DNA of 64,000 nucleotides from Paracoccaceae bacterium (GTDB taxonomy: Bacteria > Pseudomonadota > Alphaproteobacteria > Rhodobacterales > Rhodobacteraceae): positions 1 through 64,000 of the forward strand of contig JACVZW010000018.1 in the NCBI GenBank assembly GCA_014654775.1, read 5' to 3'. Under the pieces are notes generated by a model. It had not been told where the DNA came from. It made no database searches and was given only the letters and a program-made list of their open reading frames with translations. The position numbers were made by a program, and so were the translations under genes. How positions within the stretch are numbered: position 1 is the first letter of the stretch; each line of letters opens with the position of its first letter. Shown here piece after piece: positions 1 through 8,422 of the stretch.

Positions 1-57
1 GCGCGAATGGAGGCCGGGGAGGCCGTCTGAGGCGGCGCGCCTGTGGCAGGCCGGGCA

Positions 58-128
58 GGGGGCTGTCTGCCCCCTCTTGGCGCTGCGCGCCAATTCACCC
101 CCGAGGATATTTTTTGGACAGAAGATGG
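58..128. repeat. Dispersed intergenic element, copy 1
   Basis: This stretch has a GC hairpin (gggggc...gccccc type) followed by a run of C, then GAGGATATTTTTTGGACAGA. The same layout, C-run then GGAGTATTTGGGCCAAGATA, is seen at 38145-38190. I remember similar 'ccccgg-agtattt-gg-caaga' elements as common in Rhodobacterales genomes, but I could not check this. The remainder of 1-174 holds no gene I can support; CGTTAACCTTAACG at 140-153 recurs inverted at 39821-39834. Confidence 0.45.
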
Positions 129-174
129 GAGGGGCGGGGCGTTAACCTTAACGGGGGGTGGCAGGGGAGGGTGG

Positions 175-1158
175 CTAGCGCACCCAGAGGCCCGCGCGTT
201 TGATCGCGTTGCGGATGGCCTGTTCCTTGCGCGGCAGGTTGGCGCGGTCGAAGAGGGCGCGCACCTCTGCCCCCTGTCCCTTGTAGAGCATTTTCTTGAA
301 GGGCGGGTATTGGGTGAGGATCGCCGCTACCTTGGGGTCGGCGGCGGCGGCTTGCATCGCGGCGACGGCGGCGTCGCTTTCGCGGGCGAAGAAAAGCGGC
401 AGGATGCGCCAGTGGCAGGTGAGGGGGCCATCCAGCCCGGCAAGATCAGGCCCCGGGCGGCCACCGCCCAAGGCATGGATCACGAGGGGCAGCGCCACCT
501 GATCGAGCCAAGGGTCGAGGGATTGGCAGGCGAGTTGAGGGCCGGGGTCCCGGGCGATTTCGGTGGCATATTTCAGGAAGAGCGCGCCGAAGCGGCGGGG
601 GCTGTCATGGAAGAACCAGCCTGCGTTGAAATAGAGGTAGCGCTGCCAGTATTCGTCGGGCTGGGAGAGGTCGAGGCTGCTGTCGAAGTCGAGGCCGAAG
701 CGGCGGTAGAGGCTGCCCCAGATTTCGGAGTAGCCCGGACCGTAGAGTTCGATCTGCGGCCAAGTGCCTTCGCGCTTCATCGAAGCGGAAGGTCTGGTGA
801 AGTCGGGCGTCAGGGTGGCGATGTCGCCCGTGATGATCGTGTCGGTGTCGAGAAAAAGGAAGGGTTCGTCGGGGATGTGCGCCAGCGCCTCGATCTTGTT
901 GCCATGGGGGTAGCGGGCGCCAAAGGCGCGGCTGTCGAAGGGGAGGATTTCGGCCCCAAGATCCTTGAGGAGCGTCAGCGTGGCGGGATCGGTGATCTGG
1001 GGGTTTTCCTTGCCCCAGAGCGGGCCGGGGCGGGGGGTGGCGATCAAGAGGCGGCCTTGGAAGCCTGGCGCGTGCTTGCGCAGGGAGGCAGCGAGGAGGA
1101 CGGCTTCGTATTGCAGCCGTCCGGCCTGACCGATGCAGAGGATGTTGAACGCGGGCAA
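175..1158 (-). CDS. Glycosyltransferase-like hypothetical protein
   Basis: This 327-aa soluble protein has no signal peptide or membrane segment. The N-terminus (FNILCIGQAG, then a strand-helix-strand pattern) and the acidic motif LFLDTDTII, with DTDT at residues 104-107, resemble nucleotide-diphospho-sugar (GT-A type) transferases, where a DxD motif binds the metal and sugar nucleotide. I cannot name a specific family or substrate. It starts 19 bp after the stop of the dimethylarginine hydrolase gene on the same strand, so the two are probably co-transcribed. The C-terminus is basic (KRAGLWVR). The glycosyltransferase assignment is an inference from one motif and the general fold pattern. 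Confidence 0.75.
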   Translation of the reverse strand: MPAFNILCIGQAGRLQYEAVLLAASLRKHAPGFQGRLLIATPRPGPLWGKENPQITDPATLTLLKDLGAEILPFDSRAFGARYPHGNKIEALAHIPDEPFLFLDTDTIITGDIATLTPDFTRPSASMKREGTWPQIELYGPGYSEIWGSLYRRFGLDFDSSLDLSQPDEYWQRYLYFNAGWFFHDSPRRFGALFLKYATEIARDPGPQLACQSLDPWLDQVALPLVIHALGGGRPGPDLAGLDGPLTCHWRILPLFFARESDAAVAAMQAAAADPKVAAILTQYPPFKKMLYKGQGAEVRALFDRANLPRKEQAIRNAIKRAGLWVR

Positions 1159-1177
1159 CTCGGAACGCTTTCGATGG

Positions 1178-1975
1178 TCAGGAGGGGGTGAAACGGAGGG
1201 AAAGGCAGGACATGCCGCCGTCGAGCTTGGCGCATTCGGAATTGCCGATCTCGGCCACGGTGAAGCCTGCGGCCTCGATCCGGGACTTCGTGCCGGGGAA
1301 GCCTGCGGGCATCAGGACGACATCGTTGAAGCGGATCGTGTTGGCGGCGGCCTCTTCGCCCGGGGCGGTGTGGATGAGGCGGTAGCCGTCGAAGCAGCCG
1401 GAGGCGGAGAGGCGTTCGGTGGAGAGGATCGTATCGGCGTCCAGAAGCGAGCAGTCGGTCTTGAAGTGCAGCACGCCGGGGGGGGTGTGCACTTCGCGCA
1501 GGGCATGGCCCCAGCCGGTGACGATGGCGCGCAGTTCTGCGATGCCCGCGGCATCGGTGCGGGCGGATTGACCGACGAGGATTTCGCGGCCCGTCACGAG
1601 GATATCGCCGCCTTCGATGGTGCCGGGGCCTTCGATGCGGGCGAGGGTGGTGTAGAGGGCGCGGAGATGGGGTTCCATTTCCGCCGCCTCGCCCAGACGG
1701 GTGGGGGCGCCGGGGCGCATGATGATGGCGCCTTGGGGCAGGCAGAGGGCGGTGTCTTCTACGAAGACGGAGTCGGGGAAGGCGTCCAGCGCGGGGAGTT
1801 CGATCACCGTCGCGCCAGTGGCGCGGAGGGTGGCGATATAAGCCGCGTGATGCGCCTCCATCGTGGCGAGGTCGGGCGTGCCGGTATCGACGGCGCGCAG
1901 GCCATGGGTGATGGAGGCCGCAGGGCGGCGGGTGATGGCATGGGTGAAGCGGAAGGAGGCGTCTGTGGTCATCAT
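1178..1975 (-). CDS. ddaH: Dimethylarginine dimethylaminohydrolase (DDAH)
   Basis: Predicted to hydrolyse NG,NG-dimethyl-L-arginine to citrulline and dimethylamine, as a cytoplasmic member of the guanidino-group hydrolase (amidinotransferase) superfamily. The 265-aa protein carries the family signatures: DSVFVEDTA (about 69-76), TIEGGD (about 120-124), GVLHFKTDCS with the catalytic His near residue 170, and the C-terminal GGMSCLSLR with the nucleophilic Cys near residue 257. The start is the first of two adjacent ATG codons (MMTTDASF); the longer open frame upstream overlaps a plus-strand gene and has no family similarity. The glycosyltransferase-like gene follows closely downstream. Arginine deiminase is the alternative, but the length fits DDAH better. 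Confidence 0.88.
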   Translation of the reverse strand: MMTTDASFRFTHAITRRPAASITHGLRAVDTGTPDLATMEAHHAAYIATLRATGATVIELPALDAFPDSVFVEDTALCLPQGAIIMRPGAPTRLGEAAEMEPHLRALYTTLARIEGPGTIEGGDILVTGREILVGQSARTDAAGIAELRAIVTGWGHALREVHTPPGVLHFKTDCSLLDADTILSTERLSASGCFDGYRLIHTAPGEEAAANTIRFNDVVLMPAGFPGTKSRIEAAGFTVAEIGNSECAKLDGGMSCLSLRFTPS

Positions 1976-2098
1976 GGGGCAGAAGTAGCAGAGGATCGGG
2001 TGCGGGGCGACAGGGGAATTGCACCTCTGGGGCCCTGTGTGAGAGGCTTTGGCCGATGCTGCGGCCCATCGGGGCGGCGTGGTTGGGGAGGGACGGGC

Positions 2099-2476
2099 AT
2101 GGGCGTCTGGCGTGGGGCGGTCGGAGTAACTGCTGGTGCTGTGGTCGGGGCGATGGTCGTGGGCTGCGTCCCGTCGATCGAGGGGGCGTGGCGGATCACG
2201 GCGGAGTGCCCGCCGCAGAGCCATTTCGGCGCGATCACCATCGAGGCGCAGGCCGAGGTGGAGGAGCGCGCGCGGGGGGAGTATTTCGGAACCGTCACCA
2301 ACACTCTGGGCGAGCGCGGGCAGTTTGCGGCGCAGATGGAGCGGTCGAACCTGCGGGTACAGACGGCTTGGGATGGGCAGTTGCCGACCGAGGCATTGCT
2401 CGTGGCCGATCCGGGCGGGCGGTCGTTTCAGGGCATCGACAGCAACGGCTGTGACCTGACGGTGGTGCGGCCCTGA
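2099..2476 (+). CDS. Small putative lipoprotein
   Basis: This 125-aa protein starts at an ATG behind a GGGAGG-type ribosome site. The N-terminus MGVWRGAVGVTAG continues into a hydrophobic stretch ending in VVGC, a plausible lipobox with Cys near residue 23, so it is probably a lipoprotein. The mature part is a short, mostly beta-type domain (HFGAITIEA, FGTVTNTLG). I do not recognise the family. It is divergent from ddaH (gap 1976-2098) and ends just before a tRNA gene on the other strand. The long open frame extending upstream of 2099 is only an antisense shadow of ddaH. Confidence 0.7.
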   Translation: MGVWRGAVGVTAGAVVGAMVVGCVPSIEGAWRITAECPPQSHFGAITIEAQAEVEERARGEYFGTVTNTLGERGQFAAQMERSNLRVQTAWDGQLPTEALLVADPGGRSFQGIDSNGCDLTVVRP

Positions 2477-2492
2477 GGTTTTTGTGTGGGAG

Positions 2493-2576
2493 TGGTGGGC
2501 GACCCTGGAATCGAACCAGGCATGGGTCTCCCCGGCGGAGTTACAGTCCGCTGCCGCACCTTGCAGCTCGTCGCCC
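2493..2576 (-). tRNA. tRNA-Tyr (GTA)
   Basis: Read on the minus strand, the acceptor stem gggcgac pairs with gtcgccc and CCA is encoded. The anticodon arm is GCGGA-CTGTAAC-TCCGC, giving anticodon GTA. The T arm (ctggttcgattccag) is canonical, and a long variable arm is present as expected for a type II tRNA such as tRNA-Tyr. Confidence 0.95.
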
Positions 2577-2667
2577 GACGCGAGGCGGGGGATAGCCGAG
2601 GGGGGCAGGGGCGTCAAGGAGGAAAGCGGCGGGAAAACGCGCTTGCATCCGGGGCGGTTCGGGGGAC

Positions 2668-3489
2668 ATGGATGCGGGGATGCGAGAAGGGGATGCGGGT
2701 ATGAAGAGCGGGGCCAAGAAACCCACATGGGTGATCGACAAGGAGCGCGCGAAGCGGGCCGAGGCGAAGGAGACGGTCTGGCTGTTCGGTATCCATGCGG
2801 TGCGGGACGCGCTGGTCAATCCGGCGCGCGAGAAGCTGCGGCTGGTGGTGACGAAGAACGCCCATGACCGGCTGGAGGCGGCGATTGCCGAAAGCGGGAT
2901 GGAGGCGGAGATCGTCGATCCGCGCAAGTTCGACGTGCCCATCGACGAGGGGTCGGTGCATCAGGGCGCGGCGCTGGAGGCGCGGCCATTGAACTGGGGC
3001 AAGCTGGCGGATGTGGCGATTTCCGGCGCAGGGGCACCCTTGGTCGTGCTGCTGGATCGGGTGACGGACCCGCATAATGTGGGGGCGGTGCTGCGGTCGG
3101 CGGAGGTGTTCGGTGCGCGGGCAGTGATCGCGCCGCGGCATCATTCGGCACCCGAGACGGGGGCGCTGGCCAAGACGGCGAGCGGGGCGCTGGAGCGGCA
3201 GCCCTATCTGCGGGTGACGAATCTGGCCGATGCGATGGTTGAGTTGAAGGAGATGGGGTTTGTTCTGATCGGCCTTGATGGCGATGGGACCCTGCCCTTG
3301 GCCGAGGCCATCGCGTCGGTTGGCACGCGGCCCGTGGGCCTTGTGCTGGGGGCCGAAGGGCCGGGGCTGCGCGACAAGACGCGCGAGACCTGTGATATGA
3401 TCGCGCGTATCCCCTATGCGGGGGGCTTTGGGTCGCTGAACGTGTCGAACGCGGCGGCGGTCGGGCTTTATGCGGCGTCGCAGCGCTAG
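2668..3489 (+). CDS. rlmB: 23S rRNA 2'-O-methyltransferase RlmB (TrmH/SpoU family)
   Basis: SPOUT-class RNA methyltransferase expected to methylate the ribose of G2251 in 23S rRNA. The N-terminal substrate-binding domain starts at VWLFGIHAVRDALVNP. The catalytic SpoU domain shows all three motifs: LDRVTDPHNVGAVLRSAEVFG, LGAEGPGL and SLNVSNAAAVGLYA, which form the trefoil-knot SAM site. The length (about 262-273 aa) is typical. The start is either ATG 2668 or ATG 2701 (MKSGAKK); the latter gives a more usual N-terminus. A strong intrinsic terminator follows after about 130 bp. tRNA-Tyr lies just upstream on the other strand. Confidence 0.92.
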   Translation: MDAGMREGDAGMKSGAKKPTWVIDKERAKRAEAKETVWLFGIHAVRDALVNPAREKLRLVVTKNAHDRLEAAIAESGMEAEIVDPRKFDVPIDEGSVHQGAALEARPLNWGKLADVAISGAGAPLVVLLDRVTDPHNVGAVLRSAEVFGARAVIAPRHHSAPETGALAKTASGALERQPYLRVTNLADAMVELKEMGFVLIGLDGDGTLPLAEAIASVGTRPVGLVLGAEGPGLRDKTRETCDMIARIPYAGGFGSLNVSNAAAVGLYAASQR

Positions 3490-3622
3490 ATGGGCCAAGA
3501 GGGGGACGTGTTCACGAATCTGGGAACAGGTCTTAAATCCGGGACTGCGCCATCTATGTCACAGGGTAGGGAGCGGGTTCGGAACACCCGCGTCTCGTTC
3601 ACTGTCCCTCGTTCCGCGACTT

Positions 3623-3655
3623 GGCGCCCGGCCGCAGAGGCCCGGGCGCCTTTTT
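3623..3655 (+). terminator. Rho-independent terminator after rlmB
   Basis: A GC-rich inverted repeat, left arm GGCGCCCGGCC (3623-3633) and right arm GGCCCGGGCGCC (3639-3650) with one bulge, is followed directly by TTTTT. It lies between rlmB and the next gene. A smaller hairpin (GCGGGT...ACCCGC) lies upstream near 3574-3592. Confidence 0.8.
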
Positions 3656-3670
3656 CTTTGGGGTTGAGCC

Positions 3671-4084
3671 ATGACCGATGACGATATCCGCCGCATTCTG
3701 ACCGAGGTGCGCACCATCGCGCTGGTGGGCTGGTCGCCGAAAGCCGAACGGCCGAGCCATCGGGTCGCGGCCTTTCTGAAGGGCAAGGGGTTCCGGGTGA
3801 TCCCGGTCAATCCGGGGCAGGCGGGGGTGGAGGCGCTGGGCGAGGTGGTGCGGGCGTCCCTGTCCGAGATCGGGGAACCGGTGGATATGGTGGATATCTT
3901 CCGGCGCAGCGAAGAGGCGGGCGCGGTGGTGGATGAGGCGCTGGCAGTGCTGCCGGGGCTGAAGGCGGTGTGGATGCAGCTGGGCGTGGAAGATGCGGCT
4001 GCGGCGGCGCGGGCCGAGGCGCGGGGCGTGGCGGCGGTGATGGATCGCTGCCCGGCGATCGAGATGCCCAGATTGGGGATGTAA
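3671..4084 (+). CDS. CoA-binding protein (YccU-like)
   Basis: This 137-aa cytoplasmic protein is a stand-alone CoA-binding domain with a Rossmann fold, similar to the N-terminal part of succinyl-CoA synthetase alpha. It shows the phosphate/CoA-binding start TIALVGWSPKAERPSHRVAAFL, then FRVIPVNPG, VDIFRRSEEAG and the end motif KAVWMQLGVEDAAAAARAEARGVAAVMDRCPAIE, which is characteristic of this family. The biochemical role is not established for the family. It is preceded by the rlmB terminator, so it probably has its own promoter. Confidence 0.88.
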   Translation: MTDDDIRRILTEVRTIALVGWSPKAERPSHRVAAFLKGKGFRVIPVNPGQAGVEALGEVVRASLSEIGEPVDMVDIFRRSEEAGAVVDEALAVLPGLKAVWMQLGVEDAAAAARAEARGVAAVMDRCPAIEMPRLGM

Positions 4085-4354
4085 GCGGGCGCGTGCTGTC
4101 TGCATCGCATTCTGACGTTTCCGTGATACAACAAGAAAGTGTGTTGTTTGCGGTTTCGTGGGCCCCCATGTGCACAGACAGCGTGTGCGAGTGTTTGTGG
4201 TTTGATCAGGCCTGAAAGGGCTTGCCGGGGGGCCTTGCCCCCGTCCTGATCCGACGGAGTGACGCACCGCCATGACGGACTGCGTCGCCCGTGGAGTGGC
4301 CTTGTCGCCATGCCTCTGGCCTCGCGGAGTGCGGGAACGAGTTCAGGAGGCGAT

Positions 4355-5413
4355 ATGTCACGAGTGACGGGTGCGGCGGCGGGGATGGTACGGAACGGAA
4401 CCGCCGGGAATGACGAGATCGACGGGGGGGCTGGCAATGATCGCCTCTTCGGTCTGGGCGGGAATGACGAAATTGATGGCGGCGCGGGCAACGATCTGAT
4501 CGATGGCGGCGACGGCGCCGATGATCTGGATGGCGAGCTTGGCGATGACAGCCTGTCGGGCGGGGTGGGGAACGACCTCTTGAACGGCGGTGCGGGCAAT
4601 GACCTGCTGACGGGCGGTGCCGGGGCGGATGTCTTTGAATTCTATCGCGGCAGCGGGCGCGACGTGATCACCGATTTCGCCAATGGGCAGGACCGGATCG
4701 AGATCGACGGTCTGAGTCGGACCGGGGCAGAGGCGCTGATCAGCGCGGCGCAGCAGGTGGGCAATGACGTGGTGCTGACGCTTGCCGCCGACAGGAGCAT
4801 CACCTTGCAGGCGTTCCGCCTGTCCGATCTGGACCTGTCCGATTTCCGCGACCTTGAGTCGGGGCCCGGGACAGTGCCGCCACCCGTAACGCCGCCCATC
4901 GGTCCGGTGCCCGGGCGCGAGATTGATGGCACGAACGGGGCGGATGTGCTGATCGGCACGGCCGGGAATGACGACATGGACGGTCGGCGCGGCAATGATC
5001 AATTGCGCGGCGGGGCGGGCAATGACGACATGGATGGCGACGACGGCAATGACAGCCTGCTGGGCGAGGATGGCCGCGACGACATCGATGGTGGTCGCGG
5101 GAACGACGTTCTGGATGGCGGGGCGGGCAATGACACCTTGGACGGTGGTCGGGGCAACGATCTGCTGACCGGCGGGGCCGGGGCGGATATCTTCGAGTTC
5201 CGCCGCGGGGATGGCAACGACCGGATCACCGATTTCACAAATGGGGTGGACCGGATCGAGTTGGACGGGTTCAGCGCGCGCGCCTTGACCGGCATCCTGA
5301 ACGGGGCGCGGCAGGTGGGGTCCGATGTGGTGCTGAGCCTGCCGTCGAATGCCTCGATCACCCTTGCCGACATGCAGTTGTCGCAACTGGATCGGTCGGA
5401 CTTTCTGCTGTGA
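4355..5413 (+). CDS. RTX (hemolysin-type Ca-binding repeat) protein with internal duplication
   Basis: This 352-aa protein consists of two similar halves, each a block of glycine- and aspartate-rich nonapeptides (GGxGNDxhx, such as GGAGNDLIDGGDGADDLDGE) followed by a closing module: GADVFEFYRGSGRDVITDF in half 1 and GADIFEFRRGDGNDRITDF in half 2. The halves are joined by a Pro-rich linker (about residues 170-188). Such repeats bind calcium as a parallel beta-roll after export, usually by type I secretion through an uncleaved C-terminal signal. No catalytic domain is present. The start at 4355 is chosen because AGGAGG lies at 4345-4350; an upstream GTG at 4259 in the same frame lacks a site. 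No type I transporter gene is nearby. The 4085-4354 gap holds no other gene. Confidence 0.85.
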   Translation: MSRVTGAAAGMVRNGTAGNDEIDGGAGNDRLFGLGGNDEIDGGAGNDLIDGGDGADDLDGELGDDSLSGGVGNDLLNGGAGNDLLTGGAGADVFEFYRGSGRDVITDFANGQDRIEIDGLSRTGAEALISAAQQVGNDVVLTLAADRSITLQAFRLSDLDLSDFRDLESGPGTVPPPVTPPIGPVPGREIDGTNGADVLIGTAGNDDMDGRRGNDQLRGGAGNDDMDGDDGNDSLLGEDGRDDIDGGRGNDVLDGGAGNDTLDGGRGNDLLTGGAGADIFEFRRGDGNDRITDFTNGVDRIELDGFSARALTGILNGARQVGSDVVLSLPSNASITLADMQLSQLDRSDFLL

Positions 5414-5571
5414 ACCGGCGGCGGGGGGCGGTGATGACGGCCCCCTGCCCAACCATGGATATTCCCGGGCAGCACCTTGGGGGGAGAGGTCTTCTGCGGA
5501 TTTGGCGGTGGAAACTGGTGCGATTTCCGTTGGGGGCGTCCTTTGTCGCCGCTGTGGTGCGAGGGGCCGCC

Positions 5572-5961
5572 TTACGCGCCGATGGACAGCCAGCGGGCGA
5601 TGGCCCAGCCCGTGGCCGCCAATGCCGCGATCCATAGGGCGATGATGACGATGGCGCCGGCGCGGCTGATGGGGCGCGCGCGCTGATCGGCGCGGGCGCG
5701 GAATTCGGTCATGAGATCGGGCGGTATCAGGCGGATGGCCAGCAGGATGCCCAAGGGGACGATCAGCAGATCGTCGATAAGGCCGAGGACGGGGATTGCG
5801 TCGGGAATGAGGTCTATCGGGCTGAGCGCGTAGGCCGCGACGGCGGCGGCGATGATCTTGGCCAGAGGCGGGGTGCGCGGGTCGCGGGCGGCCAGCCAGA
5901 GCGCCACGACATCGCGCTTCAGGCGACGCGCCCAATCCTTGACGCCGTAAGCCGGGGACAT
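5572..5961 (-). CDS. YkvA-like DUF1232 membrane protein
   Basis: This 129-aa protein contains the DUF1232 core: PPLAKIIAAAVAAYALSPIDLIPDAIPVLGLIDDLLIVPLGI, in which the SPIDLIPD motif is diagnostic. A second hydrophobic segment near the C-terminus (AIVIIALWIAALAATGWAIA) is probably a membrane helix. The function of the family is unknown. The start ATG at 5961 has GAAAGGG a few bases upstream. It follows hisE on the same strand with a 37-bp gap and may be the last gene of the his operon. Confidence 0.85.
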   Translation of the reverse strand: MSPAYGVKDWARRLKRDVVALWLAARDPRTPPLAKIIAAAVAAYALSPIDLIPDAIPVLGLIDDLLIVPLGILLAIRLIPPDLMTEFRARADQRARPISRAGAIVIIALWIAALAATGWAIARWLSIGA

Positions 5962-5998
5962 CGGGTGACCCTTTCCCGGCAGAGCCGTCTCCCGCCGT

Positions 5999-6310
5999 TC
6001 AGCCCCGCGCGGCCTTTTCGGCGATGCCGGAGGTGCCGTCGCGGCGGTCAAGTTCGGCCAGCACATCCTCCAGCGTCACGTCGCGGGCGGCGAGCATGAC
6101 GAGGAGGTGGTAGAGGACATCTGCCGCCTCATAGGTCAGTTTCTCGCGGTCGCCCTTGACCGCTTCGATCACCGCTTCGATGGCCTCTTCGCCGAACTTC
6201 TCGGCGCATTTCTCGGGGCCTTTGGACAGGAGTTTGGCCGTCCACGAGGTTTCGGGATCAGCCCCCTTGCGGGCAGCGATTGTGGTGGCGAGGCGGTGAA
6301 GGGCGGTCAT
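5999..6310 (-). CDS. hisE: Phosphoribosyl-ATP pyrophosphohydrolase HisE
   Basis: Second step of histidine synthesis: hydrolyses phosphoribosyl-ATP to phosphoribosyl-AMP and pyrophosphate. The 103-aa protein is a stand-alone HisE (not fused to HisI), with the all-alpha MazG-like pyrophosphatase core: [29 protein letters not shown] and [19 protein letters not shown], whose acidic residues bind Mg. The gene overlaps the end of hisF by 4 bp, showing translational coupling. The hisI, hisG and hisD genes are not in this window. Confidence 0.95.
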   Translation of the reverse strand: MTALHRLATTIAARKGADPETSWTAKLLSKGPEKCAEKFGEEAIEAVIEAVKGDREKLTYEAADVLYHLLVMLAARDVTLEDVLAELDRRDGTSGIAEKAARG

Positions 6311-7077
6311 GTCAGCCTCATCGGGATGCCGGCTGCGGCCATGTGCTCCTTGGCCTGCCGGATGGTGTAGTCGCCGAAGTGGAAGATGGAGGCGGCGAGG
6401 ACGGCGGAGGCCCCGCCAATGGTGACGCCTTCGACAAGGTGATCGAGCGTGCCGACGCCGCCGGAGGCGATGACGGGGATGGGGACGGCATCCACGATGG
6501 CGCGGGTGAGGGGCAGGTTGAAGCCCGCCCGCGTGCCGTCACGATCCATGGAGGTGAGGAGGATTTCCCCTGCGCCTTTGGCGGCAACGGTGCGGGCGAA
6601 GTCCACGGCATCAATGCCCGTGGGTTTGCGCCCGCCATGGGTGAAAATCTCCCATTTTCCGGGGGCAACGGTCTTGGCATCAATGGCGACGACGATGCAC
6701 TGGCTGCCGAAGCGGTCGGCGCTGCGCGCGACCACGTCGGGGTCGGCGACGGCGGCGGAGTTGAAGCTGACCTTGTCGGCGCCTGCGAGGAGAAGGGCGC
6801 GGACATCCTCGGGCGTGCGGACGCCGCCGCCCACGGTGAGGGGCATGAAGCATTGTTCCGCCGTGCGGGTGACGAGGTCGAACATCGTGCCGCGGTTTTC
6901 ATGTGTGGCGTGGATGTCGAGGAAGCAAAGCTCATCCGCGCCTGCGGCGTCATAGGCGCGCGCGGCCTCCACCGGGTCGCCGGCATCGCGGAGGTCGACG
7001 AAATTCACGCCTTTGACCACGCGGCCATCGGCGACGTCGAGGCAGGGGATGATGCGGGTCTTGAGCATGGGCGTCAC
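6307..7077 (-). CDS. hisF: Imidazole glycerol phosphate synthase, cyclase subunit HisF
   Basis: A (beta/alpha)8-barrel that uses ammonia supplied by HisH to convert PRFAR to imidazole glycerol phosphate and AICAR. The 256-aa protein shows the family motifs [21 protein letters not shown] (catalytic Asp), [42 protein letters not shown] (second catalytic Asp) and [13 protein letters not shown]. The start may be 7077 (MTPMLK) or the internal ATG at 7068 (MLKTR). hisE overlaps its end. hisA lies about 1.3 kb upstream on the same strand. Confidence 0.96.
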   Translation of the reverse strand: MTPMLKTRIIPCLDVADGRVVKGVNFVDLRDAGDPVEAARAYDAAGADELCFLDIHATHENRGTMFDLVTRTAEQCFMPLTVGGGVRTPEDVRALLLAGADKVSFNSAAVADPDVVARSADRFGSQCIVVAIDAKTVAPGKWEIFTHGGRKPTGIDAVDFARTVAAKGAGEILLTSMDRDGTRAGFNLPLTRAIVDAVPIPVIASGGVGTLDHLVEGVTIGGASAVLAASIFHFGDYTIRQAKEHMAAAGIPMRLT

Positions 7078-7142
7078 CGGAAAGGTTGCGGCCTTCTACC
7101 CGTGCGGGGCAGAAAGGGCCAGTGGGTTGCTGGGGTGCCGCG

Positions 7143-8036
7143 ATGCGGGAAGCCGTAAGCTATCTGGTGGCATCGCTGTCTCTGGGCTGGATCGCGGTCT
7201 GGGCGAGCGAGAACCTGTTTTGGACGACGCCCGCGCCCGACCTGCGGCTTATGGACCTTGGGTTCATGTGGCTGGCCTATTCCGTGGCGGCAGGGGCGGC
7301 GCTGTCTGCGGTGATCTGGTCGGGGCTTCGGGGGTGGCGGGCGGCCTTTCTGGGCGGGGCGCTGTTGGGGTTCCAGATCGAGGGCGCGGTGGTGGGCACG
7401 ATGTATGAGGCCTTTCCGCTGCAACTGGTCTGGACGCCTTTGGCATGGCACGCGCTGATTTCCGGACTTTGCGTGCTGGGGGGCGGGCTGGCGCTGGCGC
7501 GCGGGGCCTTGGCGCGGCAGGTGGCGGGGCTGCTGGCGCTGGGACTGTTTGGGGCGGTCTGGGGGCTTTACTGGCCGCTGGAGGGGAAGCCGCTGGCGGG
7601 CCCGGCGGGGCTGTTTGTCTATCTCGGGCTGGCGGGGTTTGGGGCCGGAGTGGCGCTGGGCGTACTGTCGCGGCTGCCGATCTTGCGCTGGGGGCGGTGG
7701 TGGCTGTGGCTGGCACCGGGGGTGATGGCAGCGCTATGGGTGGTGGGGACGGTGCTGTCTCCGTCGCCCCTGCGTCTTGCCGGGCCGGGGATGGTGGCGG
7801 TGACCGTCTGGGCCATGGGACGGCTGGGGCAAGGCGGCGGTGCGGTCTTTGGGGCGCCCGCGCCATGGCGGCGCTGTCTTCTGGTCGTGCTGGCCCCGGC
7901 TCTGACGGCGCTGTTGGTGGTGCCGGGATGGGCGGCTTTCGGCGGGGTCGGGGTGAACGGGCCCGTGGCTCTCGGGACAGGGGCGGCGGGACTGGGTCTG
8001 TGGCTGTGGCTTTTCTGGCGGGCGGCGCGGGGGTGA
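7143..8036 (+). CDS. Multi-pass membrane protein, unknown function
   Basis: This 297-aa, very hydrophobic protein has about eight predicted membrane segments (for example LVASLSLGWIAVWAS, FMWLAYSVAAGAALSAVIW, WHALISGLCVLGGGLALA, WWLWLAPGVMAALWVVGTVL). I recognise no transporter or enzyme motif. It lies on the plus strand opposite the his genes and starts 65 bp from the hisF start. The start ATG at 7143 begins MREAVSYL; longer frames upstream run into the hisF start region. It converges with the next gene, ending 3 bp from its stop. Confidence 0.7.
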   Translation: MREAVSYLVASLSLGWIAVWASENLFWTTPAPDLRLMDLGFMWLAYSVAAGAALSAVIWSGLRGWRAAFLGGALLGFQIEGAVVGTMYEAFPLQLVWTPLAWHALISGLCVLGGGLALARGALARQVAGLLALGLFGAVWGLYWPLEGKPLAGPAGLFVYLGLAGFGAGVALGVLSRLPILRWGRWWLWLAPGVMAALWVVGTVLSPSPLRLAGPGMVAVTVWAMGRLGQGGGAVFGAPAPWRRCLLVVLAPALTALLVVPGWAAFGGVGVNGPVALGTGAAGLGLWLWLFWRAARG

Positions 8037-8039
8037 CGT

Positions 8040-8321
8040 TCAGCGCCGCAGGCGGCGGAGCAGGTCGACCAGCGCGAGGAAGAGCAGCAGGACCGCCAGC
8101 GCGGCGGCTATGGGGAGGGTGACGAGGCCGAGCCAATGAAGCGTGAGCGAAGTGGTGAGTGCCTCGGCCCAGTCGACGCCGAGGAGGCGGCAGGTGTCGA
8201 AGGTCCCGCCATCCGGGATGCAGCCCGCCGCGCGGGCAAGAAGCACGGCTGCCACGGCCAGAAGGACGGGCAGCAGGCAGAACAGCAGAAGGGCACCAAG
8301 GACGGCATAGGCGACGCGCAT
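8040..8321 (-). CDS. Small membrane protein, unknown function
   Basis: This 93-aa protein has two clear membrane segments, residues about 5-30 (YAVLGALLLFCLLPVLLAVA) and 60-88 (LVTLPIAAALAVLLLFLALV), joined by a loop with two cysteines (GCIPDGGTFDTCRLLGVDW), and a basic end (LLRRLRR). I do not recognise the family. It lies between hisA and hisF on the his strand, and may be carried in the his transcription unit. Its stop is 3 bp from the stop of the convergent membrane protein. Confidence 0.65.
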   Translation of the reverse strand: MRVAYAVLGALLLFCLLPVLLAVAAVLLARAAGCIPDGGTFDTCRLLGVDWAEALTTSLTLHWLGLVTLPIAAALAVLLLFLALVDLLRRLRR

Positions 8322-8422
8322 GCGCGCAGGATAGCGGCTTTGGGCCGGATTGTCTCGCGCTGCGGAAGGGCTGTTCGGGGAAGGGCCGGGTTCCCGGGGC
8401 GCGCCCGGGACGGACTGTCCGG

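Noticed and set aside
1-30. Nine codons ending in TGA at the left edge, possibly the tail of an upstream gene
   Set aside because: Too short to support; any frame would do.
43-1191. Long plus-strand open frame at the left edge
   Set aside because: Antisense shadow of the glycosyltransferase-like gene, a common effect in GC-rich genomes; the composition is unlike a real protein.
1133-2098. Plus-strand frame extending the small lipoprotein upstream
   Set aside because: It is antisense to ddaH, and the lipoprotein signal and ribosome site set the start at 2099.
4259-4354. Upstream GTG start for the RTX gene
   Set aside because: It has no ribosome site and adds residues unlike a secretion signal. 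AGGAGG before 4355 is decisive.
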